DNA of 64,000 nucleotides, from assembly GCA_963573305.1 (NCBI GenBank), contig OY754335.1, positions 14,299,501 to 14,363,500 on the forward strand, given 5' to 3'. This document shows positions 46,476 to 57,500 of the stretch, piece after piece; position 1 is the first letter of the stretch, and every line of letters starts with the position of its first letter. Source of the DNA: Pyrrhosoma nymphula. Lineage: Eukaryota; Arthropoda; Insecta; Odonata; Coenagrionidae. The notes under the pieces are model-generated. The model was not told the DNA's origin. It ran no database searches and was given only the letters and a program-made list of their open reading frames with translations. A program made the position numbers and the translations under genes.

Positions 46476-48692
46476 ATTGTTATATTATTTTTTTTGTCAT
46501 GAGGATGCACCAAACTTATCGAAAGACTCGTTCACTGGAATAGTATTTTAGAGGAATAGGTAGGTTATTAACATGTTTTGAGAGAATTGATTCAGCTGAT
46601 TTCCGAATTCATATAATATGAATTTGAATGGCGGATCTGGAGAATTTTTTCCTGGAATTTGTCATGCAGTGGTGTGCTTGAATCTAAAGTTTTCCGTTCG
46701 CCTTTATAATAGCCAATTATTCTACCGTAGGCTTAGTATAATCTCTCTTTTAATCCTAACGAAATGCTTCCATTCAATGCGTAAGATCGTGGTTGCCATC
46801 TTTAGCAACAAAGAAGGTCTTCGCCTAGAATCTGTATGCACCAGCGATTAATAAATATCCATTGATCAAGTTGAGGATGTCTGGTTTCGTATTAAAATTT
46901 TATACTAAGGTCTGGAAGCTGTACTAATGAGATCAATTCGATGTAAATCAAAGAGCCTATGTTCTGCTAAGGAGGATCTCTTTTATCTTTAGAAGAGTCT
47001 TTTCGGAAATCAAATGATTATTCGCCACTCCGACACCCAATTAGTTTCAATTGGGAATGGCTCTTTTTTTCCTTTTTTTTGAATAGCTCAATTAGCCATC
47101 GCGTGAATACCATTGTGTCCTCAATTTACCTTCACCAATCTCTACACCACAGCTTAATGCGGATTTACGCAAATAATGACGTGCTTCGAGATCAGGTAAT
47201 TCTCGATCCAGTTCTCAGTTAGGTAATAAAGCTATCGCGTTAATGAAATTTTTTATTTGTAATTGCCAAAGGAATCCTCCATTTGCATGCTATTATAATT
47301 TTATAGTGGTAGGTATAGGCATTTATAGTGGAGCTTTGCCACGCAAAGATTTAATGATGAACTCTCGTGATGCATTATCCGCGTTCTTTGACTGTACGAT
47401 CTATGCTTGTCCAGACTTAATAGGACTCCTGCTGGTATTAGTGCATCAACCTAATTAAGAAATTTAAAATACGTTTCTAATCCACCAATTCCAGTCATAA
47501 TAACCCTTATCTCTGATTTAAGCCGTAGCATCTTCCGGCATCATGCTCGAATGACATTGCTGAAATGGTTTTAAGGCGAATACAATGACCACGTCTTTGC
47601 ATCTTATTATAGTTTTTTTATCGAGTATGCTGTTACGGTTGCATTAAACGATTTAGAAATATTTCCGAGGCGTTGATACAGTGTTTCAACTAGAGAAATG
47701 ATTAGTTATTTCTTGGATATAGATCACAGAAGGAAAATCTGCTCTACTGGAATACAATTTAACACGAAAATTAGTATTTACATAGGGCAGTAAGAGTGAA
47801 TTTTTCGTTTTTTAAATCTTTGCTTATGTTTTTTTTCCCAAAATATTCTTGCATTATCATACTCGCAATTTGAATATTACGAAACTTGATGCCCCGCTTG
47901 AATTTGAAATCGTAAAAATACATTCATGCAGGAGTTTGCCTAAGGCACATAAATAAAATTCTCACGACGGTGAAATTCTTCAATTACGGGATCTTAAGCA
48001 CTTCGTGGTGCCGTTTAAATGCTCACATATGTGAATCCGAAGCCCATGGGAGTCCATTCGTGGTTTTCAATGACTATTTCAGTGTTTTCTATGTTTTTAG
48101 AACATTTATATTCTCTAAATGGTTCCTTTCGATGATGCTCGCAGTCTTGGGATAAAATGTGTACCGGTGGGCGATGGTTATCTCAATGGGCTTGTAAATA
48201 CGATGATAAATATGGCTTGGAGTAGATCGTTTCAAGGGCTCACATTCCACTCGCGTTTTTATGATTTTTGAAGAGTTTATATCATTTTCTTAAACCGATC
48301 ATTTTTTAACCATAGCCTAACCGTAAAATTGAAAACCAAAATATTATTTTTTGTGTAGAATGACTAAATTTCACCGTAGTAAAAAATGCGTCACAACTCA
48401 ATAACTTCTTTGGCGAATTAAATTTCTTTTTTTATGGCAATGGTAAAAATGGTAAAAAATGGTAATGGTAAAAAACGAGAGTAACCTCGAATATTTGTAT
48501 ATATTACTATTTTTAGAGTGGTGGCAAAGAAATTAAAAGGTAAATGCGTGTAACGTTTTTACTTATTGGTAATTTTAGATGAAACACATCGTTATTTAAT
48601 ATTTTTAGCCCATCCAAACACACCATAAATTGTGGAATGCCATTAAAATGAAAGATAAATTTGAATGCATGATTATCCAGTCATTACTCTCA
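46476..48692. other. No gene recognised
   Basis: AT-rich DNA. ORFs are short and unremarkable. A run of ATGGTAAAA-like words lies at 48436-48480. Confidence 0.5.
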
Positions 48693-48765
48693 AATCTACA
48701 TCTACACACTACCCTGCGAGCCGCCGCATGGGCGTGTGGCAGGAGGTGTTAGGACACCAGCTGCG
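48693..48765 (-). mobile_element. Jockey/CR1-like LINE 3' tail
   Basis: AAATCTACATCTACACACTA then CCCTGCGAGCCGCCGCATGG and TGTTAGGACACCAGCTG is the reverse complement of the tail ending the RT pseudogene at 30475, including the CTGGTGTCCTAACACC word. More of the element may extend to about 48890 but is not recognisable. Confidence 0.65.
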
Positions 48766-50939
48766 TAAAGGAGAATTTCATGGATTATTATAATTAAAAA
48801 GCTTTATAAGATAATTAGCAAGCCTTGGGCCTGTTACAACATTACCTTTGTGTCTCACGACTCGTATCCAAGGAGTGATCTCCTATTTGCGAATTAGTCA
48901 TCGAAGGCTTCATATTGTTTACAATAACAAGCATTCGTTACTTTTTGAACACCAATTGCTGGTCATGAACGTGATTCATGTAACTTCGCTTAAGGTAGTT
49001 TGAGCGAAAAATCACTTCACTTAGAATTTAATGAATTTGGCCTCATTTTAAAGAAACAACTCTCATCTTTCCAATTATATAAAAATATCAACCCCTTGCC
49101 GAACTACTTTTCGAGCAATTTGCCTGAAAAGGTAAGCTGTTTTACATGGGATAGATTATGACTGTGCGCTCCAGATGGAGAATATTGAAGGAAATAGGCA
49201 TTTATAACACCTAGATTTCGTCAAAAAACAAACGGTGTATAGATTGCATGTTCTGTCAACTATTTATAAAAAATAATCTATACTCACCACAGTAAATTTT
49301 ACAGAATCACAAAAAAACCTGCTGTTTTGAAGGGTTTTCAGCCGTTCGGCGGGAAGAAATGAGTCAAGTTAGAGACTTATGTAGCTTTATTTATTTAATT
49401 ACTGAGATTTTTGGGCATATATAACTATATATTTGCGCCATTAATACAACAATATTTATTTCGTACTTCTTACAGACGCTGAAATCAAAGAATAAAATTT
49501 GAATATGGTCTCCAATATGACTAGGGATCTATCTCGCTCAAACCACCTTAAGTTGTAAATATTGTCGATACCGGTTCTTGGCCAGCCACAGAGTTGGCTT
49601 TAGATTTTGATTCATTATCAGTTTGCTAAATGACAACACAATGAAGGTAACCCGAGTGAGCTGTATCACCATCGTCAGCAACGTGCGTAGGCATTATCTT
49701 TACCTGTCACGAATGCGTCTCAGCTTCCCATCCGGAAAGAGAATAAGAAATGGAATTCCACGCACTTTCGCTCAAATGTGGGATTTATAAAAAAGAGGTT
49801 ATGCCATTTTACTTTTGACCCGTTTGTGATCACACACGCCACAGAATCCGAAAGAAGGACTTCCTCCTCCTCTCCCTCTTTCCTGCAGTTTCCTTCAATA
49901 TCGCCGCCGTAGCAAGGGCGCCACTTATAGGCTCCTCCTGTCCCCCTCGTTTACCCCATAAAGCGTCGCCATACCGACCGACCGACGCTGTCTCTCCTCC
50001 TTCCCAGTTGCTCCCCAAAAACTTCAAACACAATTATTCCCTCAGACGTCGCTCTCCCATCTTCTCCCCCCACCCCCTTCACGTTCCACTCTCTCACCCA
50101 TTGAGGTACATACCTCTATGCTCTCACCACGATGCTATGCTCGTACTCTACCCTCCAATTGCGATGTTGTAATGAATCGACTGAGATTCGCTATATGACA
50201 GAGGTACTGTAATGCGTTATCAATCATCAAAGAAGGCTTCACACATGGAAGTTTCTTCTATGACAGTAGCCTTATATAAGTCGCTTGCAAGGGACTCTTC
50301 GATGTGTGAGCACGTGATTTCTATGGCAGCAGGTGTCGATAGTGGTAGTAATTGACCAGTTTGCACTTGTACAGATAATAGACTTCCTTCTATTTTGCCT
50401 GCTAATAGCATTTCGATTCTGCGATAAAATCGCTTCGTTTCCGGTGAAATCCTGTTCATATGACTGGGAGTGGGGATTTAAAATATGTAAACAGCGTATA
50501 AGTTTGCTGGAGTAGGACTTTTTACATATATTTTAATATTAAATTGTACTTGGTAATGTTTTCAACGTTAAATCGAATACAAAGGTAGTACTTATGACTG
50601 TTCTTGTATTGAATTACAAGAAGTACAGCAATTCTTATGCTTGATACGCATTTTTAAAAATTTCACATATTTTATGAAATTTATACAAATTTATAAAATC
50701 CACGAATGCCTGTGAACCTTGAACAGTGCGATTTAGAAATGCATCTGTTGTTGAAATCAGACGATTTCCGAAATTTCCATGAGCACTTTTTATTTACTAT
50801 TCCGTTTTCATTTATTTAGGAAAGGAACCGGAAGTTATGTGTGAGCAGAACGACGCCCTGCAAGCAGCGATACAATTCGAGACATCGCTACACTCGCTAT
50901 TTACATATAAGTCAACTCCCACGTGCGAACTTCAACTTC
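48766..50939. other. No gene recognised
   Basis: 49830-50100 is GC-rich and CT-biased with a short CGAC repeat at 49975-49987. A 79-codon minus ORF (50220-50459) has balanced composition but no known motif or splice frame. Confidence 0.45.
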
Positions 50940-51065
50940 AGGGTGCTGCGATGTATCGCCTTGCGATGAAATGCGATGCTATGCCAAAAGTGATACAATG
51001 CGATAAATATGCGATGAATTGCGATGCATCAAAACTTTTGCGAAGCAATATCGCAATTCGGTGTT
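50940..51065 (+). mobile_element. Partial hAT-like element, GCGAT repeats
   Basis: It starts CAGGGTGCTGCGATGTATCG, matching the terminal repeat of the element at 44915-45340, and continues with repeated TGCGATG/GCGATA words. The opposite end is not present. Similar words upstream (50865-50930) may be its other half or a second fragment. Confidence 0.5.
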
Positions 51066-52450
51066 GACGTATGAACGCCACGAAACCCACCCTCTTCACC
51101 TCCTACCCCGCCGTCTCCTTCCTGTGACCATTCGCCGACGCAGCCGTAGCCATGGCAACCTCAGTGCGTAGCTTCCTTAGTGTGCCCACGGAATAAGGTG
51201 GTACGTTCTGCTAGAGGAAGTCTGCCAGAGGGGAGGAAGTTGGGGAAGAAATTTGGTGTGGGGTGGGTCATGAGGCAAGCGAGGGGTTGGAACAGAATTT
51301 TCTCTCGAGTCTGAAGAGTTCTCCCTGGAATCTTTACCAGATATTGGGATAGGCTGTTTTTCCTCCCCAGCCAACTTGGCTTAGGGCTCTTAATTCGAAC
51401 ACCTGGTACGTTTCGCTTGTGCTCCTGTATGTTTCCAAGGCAACGGCCTGCCACGATTGTGTCTACGTTTCCTTTGCAGCCACCCAAGTTAAGCTCGTTG
51501 GGCTTTGCTCGAATTTGGAGGGATGATCCTCTTGTTCGTCCGAGTGCTGTTTCCCCTGTCTACAGGTGGCATACAGGTTGTGTGTAGTAACATTAGTCGT
51601 CGAAGCACGTTAAAGCAAAATACCACTTATGTACTATAACTTATGTTATCCAAAAAAGACGGCGAAAATGAAGAAAATTAAATAATTCCATGCTGTAATG
51701 AAAGAGTAGCTTTGCATCCCAATGTTATTCCATCATTTCGGTTCGTTCTAGTGTAGTAATTATGTCAGTGGCGCGTTATCTTTTTGTGCCTGGCTTGCGT
51801 CATCTCAAGGCTTAACGCACTCCGTGGTCGTGTTCTTCTTGAAGTTCTATCGTTGTCTTTCCGGGAACGGTATTTTACGGTCGGAATTAAACAATAAGCT
51901 CTTCCATTTAATTTGGTGTTCTGAATTCCTGGGCCCTATTATGAGGAATTATTTCTAAAGAGTAAAAGTGGAGTTCTCATTGGCATAAAATCCCAAATAT
52001 CTTTTTTACTTGGTAGAAATGTATTCCTGTGGCTGATGTTTTAGATTTATTCCTTCAAACAGAGTGATGTTGGGTACCTCATTTTTATCAAGCTGGAAAT
52101 TTATGTGGGTGACTTTACATACTTTGAGTGCTATTTCCCCTCATTTCTTTATCGTTGGAAGTATCTGTATGGATTGTCCCGAAGTTCACCTTGAGAAAAT
52201 TATAATTCCCGACCCAAAAATACTATAAAACCAAAAAATGCAAAGAAAAACGTTTTGTGTGAACTTCCATATTAGTTTTATGTCAGACGTTTTTCCCTAA
52301 AGATAAATTTTCCCTACACTAGTTCATTGCAAAAGGATGCTATAACTATTTTTTGGAAATTGTAGTGAAGAGGTGATTTTTATCTGTTTAGAATGGTCTG
52401 TTTGATTTTTTTCTACAGAAAAATTGCCACTATAAGTCAGATTACTCTAT
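51066..52450. other. No gene recognised
   Basis: 51070-51490 is GC-richer, with an uninformative 108-codon minus ORF. The rest is AT-rich. Confidence 0.45.
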
Positions 52451-52481
52451 TTGCAATTTTTTCTTTCTTTTGCAGGTGAGT
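52451..52481 (+). promoter_or_regulatory. Candidate recursive splice site
   Basis: TTGCAATTTTTTCTTTCTTT then TGCAG|GTGAGT is a strong polypyrimidine tract and 3' splice site immediately followed by a strong 5' splice site, with no exon between. This juxtaposition is the consensus of recursive (ratchet) splice sites in long insect introns (established for Drosophila). It lies on the same strand as, and 440 bp upstream of, the possible exon at 52914. No AG lies in the 25 bases before the site. Confidence 0.4.
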
Positions 52482-52913
52482 TAATTTGAAAATGGTGGGG
52501 ATCGTCAAAGGAAAAGGCACTCTCATTACAAAATGAAACGTAAGTGATTCCAGCGTATCTTATTCTTAAAAATGGGTACATCGCCTGCGTTTTAGCTTCC
52601 GTACAGTAGCTAGAATTGAATGATAAATATTTTACGGAAATGGAGATTTTAAAAAGCTACCATTTTCATGACAAATGAACAATATCCTTGGTTGATTATA
52701 TTTTTTAGGAAAATCTGTTTCGAAACTCCGACAAACGCCAATTGACGTGTTATTCATGCTCTCTATTGCCGATGTGTTGTTGTTTAACAGCGTTTCTGAA
52801 GACGTTACATCGGACAAGCCATGTCCGAATACTGTTTTTGAGAAATTACTATTATAAGTGATTGCCTGCTTAGACCATTCCCCAAATCGTTAACTATTTT
52901 TTGCGCTCCATAG

Positions 52914-53185
52914 ATGGAAGGAATTGTTGTGATGAGGGGAGTGGCGATTGGATATCGCACGCATGACTTTGCGTGGCCTGGTCGCTCTTTGAACCAATGT
53001 TTCATTACCGGGTACCCCCAACTCCCTTTCAATAATCAACCCTTGAACCCGCTGAAAAGGTTTATTAGGCAAGCGCATAGTCCAAGGAAGCAGTCCCTAC
53101 CTATCCTCGACTGCCGTCGACTCCACTCCTGGTCGCGGCCCAGTCGGCTTCTCATCAAGACTGCCGTCCTGGCCAGCCTCAGCCA
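52914..53185 (+). CDS. Possible internal exon of an unrecognised plus-strand gene
   Basis: A 272-bp block, clearly GC-richer than its surroundings, is open in one frame throughout. It is bounded by CTATTTTTTGCGCTCCATAG (3' splice site, AG at 52912-52913) and CA|GTGAGTATGG (5' splice site at 53186). The peptide begins MEGIVVMRGVAIGYRTHDFA and ends RPSRLLIKTAVLASLS. It ends in phase 2. The possible last exon at 62977 also needs phase 2, and the split codon would be CAG (Gln). I recognise no domain. A chance ORF cannot be excluded, since an in-frame TGA inside the donor is the only reason the frame stops. Confidence 0.3.
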
Positions 53186-53303
53186 GTGAGTATGGTATTA
53201 ACTCTGGTTATGATACTGGTTATCTATTAATAGGGGAATTAAAAATATGTTCCTACCAAGTACTTAATAATTCCCCTTCATGTCAAGACGATAATAAACG
53301 ACG
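53186..53303. other. Possible intron start
   Basis: Short AT-rich stretch between the candidate donor and a LINE fragment. No feature of its own. Confidence 0.3.
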
Positions 53304-53690
53304 AACATTTTGACTAGAATGGCCCCTGATTTTCTCATCACCCCCCAACACAGAACGACAACTTATGAAAAATCTTTCTCTGTGGTCGGAGCACGATTAT
53401 GGAGCAGTGTTCCAAAGGATGTGAAGGATTGTGTCTCTTTGTCTGTTTTTAAGCAAAGATTTTTTCGCTATATACAAACCCTCGAAAGTGTATAACTTCT
53501 GTTGTTATTTCTTCTCTTTTATATTCTCATGTTATTTTCACTATAATGTATCCGCCCATCCCTATATTTTCCCCATATAAATTTTTGCTATTTGTCTATT
53601 ATGAGATCTATTGTATTGTATAACCCCATTATGTTCTTAAAGGACAATGTCCAAGAACAATAAATAAATAATAATAATAATAATAATATC
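53304..53690 (+). pseudogene. Non-LTR retrotransposon C-terminus and (AAT)n tail
   Basis: The frame ends APDFLITPQHRTTTYEKSFS then VVGARLWSSVPKDVKDCVSL and SVFKQRFFRYI, closed by TAA at 53493-53495. The pattern HRT..Y..SFSV.GARLWNSLP..VK...SLSVFK is the usual C-terminus of many Jockey/CR1/L2-like reverse transcriptases. A 160-bp 3' UTR follows, ending in the simple repeat AATAAATAAATAATAATAAT (53658-53688). It is 5'-truncated near 53300 (TAA upstream in frame). The terminal 60 codons are intact. Confidence 0.85.
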
Positions 53691-54394
53691 TGTAGATGAG
53701 ATCCTCAGTGCGTCCATTAATCATTATCATCCAGTCAAGAAAGGAAATTTGCGGGGAAAATATTCAGATGAAATATTATCTAATTGGACAGTTTTACTCC
53801 GGAAAATAACTTATAAAATATCGCGCGAAATCACGGAGGAGAATATGGGGATACTAATAATAAAAATAAAGATGTTTTATTGCGGCAATTAAATTTCTCT
53901 AATGGGTTGGAGTGGATGGGATATCAGACCCTTCCCCTTTGTAATATCGAGGAATGATGGGCGCTGCAATGCGGAGTTATGGCGCTTATCATTTCTCTCT
54001 CTATTCTCATAAAAACACTCGTCTTCACTTGTTCCCCCTCCATCCCTGGAACGAACGCGCTCTGATATTCGCTCGAGGGAGGGAAACAATTGAATACAAA
54101 AGTCCCTTAGATGGAGAGGCAGTCTTAAATATATCCAGTGGGCTCCTTTGGCGAAGGAAATGCGAAAATTTTCGCGTAGTAGTCGTACACATTGATAGGG
54201 CCTGTCGGATGGAGGCTTTTGGAGAAAGGAGAGGGCCTATCGTCTGCTTTATAAATCCCCCGTGAAGGTTATCCTGCACAATATACGCTAGTATTCAATT
54301 CATTGAATTTATCTAGAAAAACCATCTGTTTTACTAATACAGGACATCTTGACGAGACTACTTGTGCATACTAATTAAGAGTGAAAGATGGAAG
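53691..54394. other. No gene recognised
   Basis: Moderate GC at 53940-54260 with ORFs on both strands but no recognisable product. Confidence 0.5.
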
Positions 54395-54545
54395 TTGAGT
54401 TAATTGGTCAATTTGCTCGATTTTTTGGGATCTGAATTCGAATCCTAGTCCAGGCAAATGATATTTTTACTCTAGAATAGGTACCACTTTCGTGTGTCAC
54501 CTAGCGGGTTACTTCCGCTCAAGTTCAATGTCTTCATTCTTTCTT
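54395..54545 (+). mobile_element. Decayed tRNA-related SINE (family shared with 42950)
   Basis: Box B-like ATTCGAATCCT lies at 54436-54446. It is followed by AGTCCAGGCAAATGATATTT and the body word CACCTAGCGGGTTACTTCCG then CTCAAGTTCAATG, in the same order as at 42950-43090. The ORF starting in its tail (54494-54700) has no independent support. Confidence 0.55.
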
Positions 54546-57500
54546 ATACTGTTAAGCTAAAGCACCTTTTAAGTGAAAATAATGTTTGGAAGAAAGGGAG
54601 GGAAAAACCAAAGAGGAGGGCAGAAGTTAAAAACGTATTGTTGAATTTGAAAGATGTGAACATAAAAGATGAAATATGTATTGAGGAAGGTGAACGGTGA
54701 GTGAGTTGGAATGAGTTATTTAAGAAGGAGAACGGTGTGGACACTTTTGTCTAACTCTGATAATTAGATATTTTTATATTTCATGCTTTACGGTTTAACT
54801 TTATTAATTCTTTCTGTGATGTGTAACTGTGCTTATTTCATACCTGATTTTATCAATGTTATTTGGTTAATTATCAAGTTCACAATCCCTAGTCCATTCT
54901 CGAGGCTTGCCAAAAATACGTTGCTGCTCTTTTGCAAACTTCAGTCAGACCCTGTTCAGCCTACTTATATATCACCCAGCGCATGGAAATACATTTTCAT
55001 CTTCGGTTACTTGTCAGGAGTGAACGTCATCAATGAACTTTTAATTCATTTCAAATCAAATCGATCCAACTCCTCCGTTGCTCGTGGCATTTCTAAGAAT
55101 ATAAATTGGAAACCTAAGTTTTAAAGGACTTCCAGGCTTCGGTTTCGTTCTCATCATTTAAGAAATAAGTTATTTGGTTGTATGCCCAATGCCGTCCCCA
55201 ATCTTTAAACTTTCTTCTAGAACACTCAAAAGTCCTTAAACCACTCAGACAAATGAGCACGAAACCACTGATATGAAATGCGACGAATGAGGTAGCTTGA
55301 CAGGAAACTTAACCCTTGTAATGGATTTCAGAATAAAATCCAAGTGGTGAAGAAAGGTTTGATAGAAATGTTGCTCAAGAGAAACTTTTCATTCGCCCGT
55401 CCGCTCCCAGACTTTGACAAGTTAAGCACACCTCTGCTGTGTTTATTCGTGATTAATCCCCGTTGTAATTAATCCCGCTGGGGCTCGAAAATCTTCGCTA
55501 GTCAAAATGTGATTCGTGGAAAGGGGGGCGAATTGAAATGCACGGAAGCGTGCAGGGGAGGTGAAGGTGTGAGGGTGTGTGTGTGCGTGGAAGAAGGTGG
55601 TGTTGGAGGTGACTCGGTGGAACTTCGTGCTCGGGGTGGGCCGAGGGGTGGTTGACTCTTTGAAACTGATTAAATTTTCGAAGAAGTTGGAGGGAAGCGG
55701 GTGGAGGAGCGTGGAGGAAAAGGGTTATAGAGTGCACCAGGGAAAGGGTGGAAAAAGGGTTTCAGGACGAAGGGATTGAAGGCGGAGAAGTGCGAGACGG
55801 CGATGGCTGCAGAGAAGGCGTTTTAAGAGAGGAGAGCGAGGGGTATTGAAGGACAAAACACTTTTCCCAAGAACTAATCCACACCTCTATCGGATTCCTT
55901 AACTGTGTTTTGACTCATTGCCAGCCAGATAATATTTTCATCTTACATCATTTATAGCTAATTGTTTTGACTGCTTTCTTCATCTAAGTTCTACACTGTT
56001 ACCATATTGCCATTTCATGAATTATACATTAATTTTTCCCACTTTCACTAATTACAATTCTTGCAATTCAAAACCGGTGTTCATCAATGAATAATCCGTG
56101 GGCATATATATTGGTAGCACGATGTTTTGCTGGCAATATATGGGGTCGAATGAAGTTGCTCTAAAAATGTCAATCACGCTCTTAGCTCCAGCTTTTGAGA
56201 GACCTGGCATTTGAAACCCTGGGGTTTTGCATGAAAGTGTTCGAGATAGTTTGTACCTGGATGAAAAAGTTGTCACGTGGTGAAATCACGAAAGGTTCTA
56301 GACTTATGCTTTAAATGTGCTCGTTATAACGATATCTGTGAATCTTCCCGAGCGGTTTTAAACGCAAAGGGCTACACCACCCTGAATAACCACGGCATAA
56401 TTATGCACTGACTTTTATGATAGAAGGTTGGGATTAATGCATGGTATTAAAGAAATAGAATATGGCATTGATTTAAATGCTCGCTATTCTCTCACATCAA
56501 TCACTGTCGCAAAAACATTGAGTATGACCCACCCACAAAACCTCACTACTATCTTTCTTTCCTTTCGCAGTATTTAATTATTTCATCAATAATTCATTAT
56601 TAATACGTGATATCTTAAAAGTTTCTTTCCTGCACCGTCCTGATAAGCTCGATGTATGTACATAATGAAGGTACAGATGAATTTCTTGCCTCTTTTTTTT
56701 TACTTATGCACGCACGCGCTGAGAGTTTGGGGAGTGAGCATGGAAGTCGTGCAAGGATCGCGAAGGATGCTGGGTGTGTGGAAGGGAAGGAGATCGGGTT
56801 GAGAGTGGCACGTTGCGGTCCCGAAGCTCTAGGGTTGCGGGGAAAGGGTCGTAGTGGACGTTGGAAAGGAAATGAGGATTCAAGGTAACGCACGAGGAGG
56901 ATCCAGGAAGGATCTGAAACGGACGAAGCCCGAATGGTTATGCATGCCTTCCGGGGAAAGGATTGGGGTTCCCGAGAAAGACAGCTAATGGAAAGGTTAT
57001 CTAAATGAAGAGGAATGTTTTGTTCGTGCGTGAACGTCGTTCTTGCTCTGGGTGTTCCAGTGGTCCATCTTGAGAGAGGATATGAAATCAAAGATGCGTG
57101 CTGGAATGAAACGAATGCAAAAATCCTGGAATTATTCCCATAATTGTGCTGATATTCATTTGACTCCCTGCGTTGCAGTACGTGCGGCAGATTGCGTAAT
57201 TATTTTGAAGCAGAAAAAAATAACCTTCAAATCTTAAATAAATGGGGACACTTTAGTGACATCATGACAAATTATTATGTGGTAGGCTAATTGATAGCCA
57301 CTAGGAAATTAACAAACCTTTTATCGATCCATACGACGTTACAAGAAATTGTAGATTACTGATCTGTAAATCTGAAGAGGAAGAATGTTTAACTTTTTCG
57401 GAAAATTACTTCGATTGTGCTAAATGTGAAATTGCTTCCCGTTAATTAACTATGGGGGACAACGTATTTTTTATATTATTCTTTTCCATTTTTTCATAGG

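Noticed and set aside
50220..50459. 79-codon minus ORF with balanced composition
   Set aside because: Length is within chance for this much AT-rich DNA. No motif or splice context.
54494..54700. 68-codon plus ORF
   Set aside because: Starts inside a SINE body and has Lys/Glu-rich AT-driven composition.
56615..57091. 158-codon minus-strand ORF
   Set aside because: GC-rich region, Ser/Pro/Arg-rich product, no motif, no splice support.
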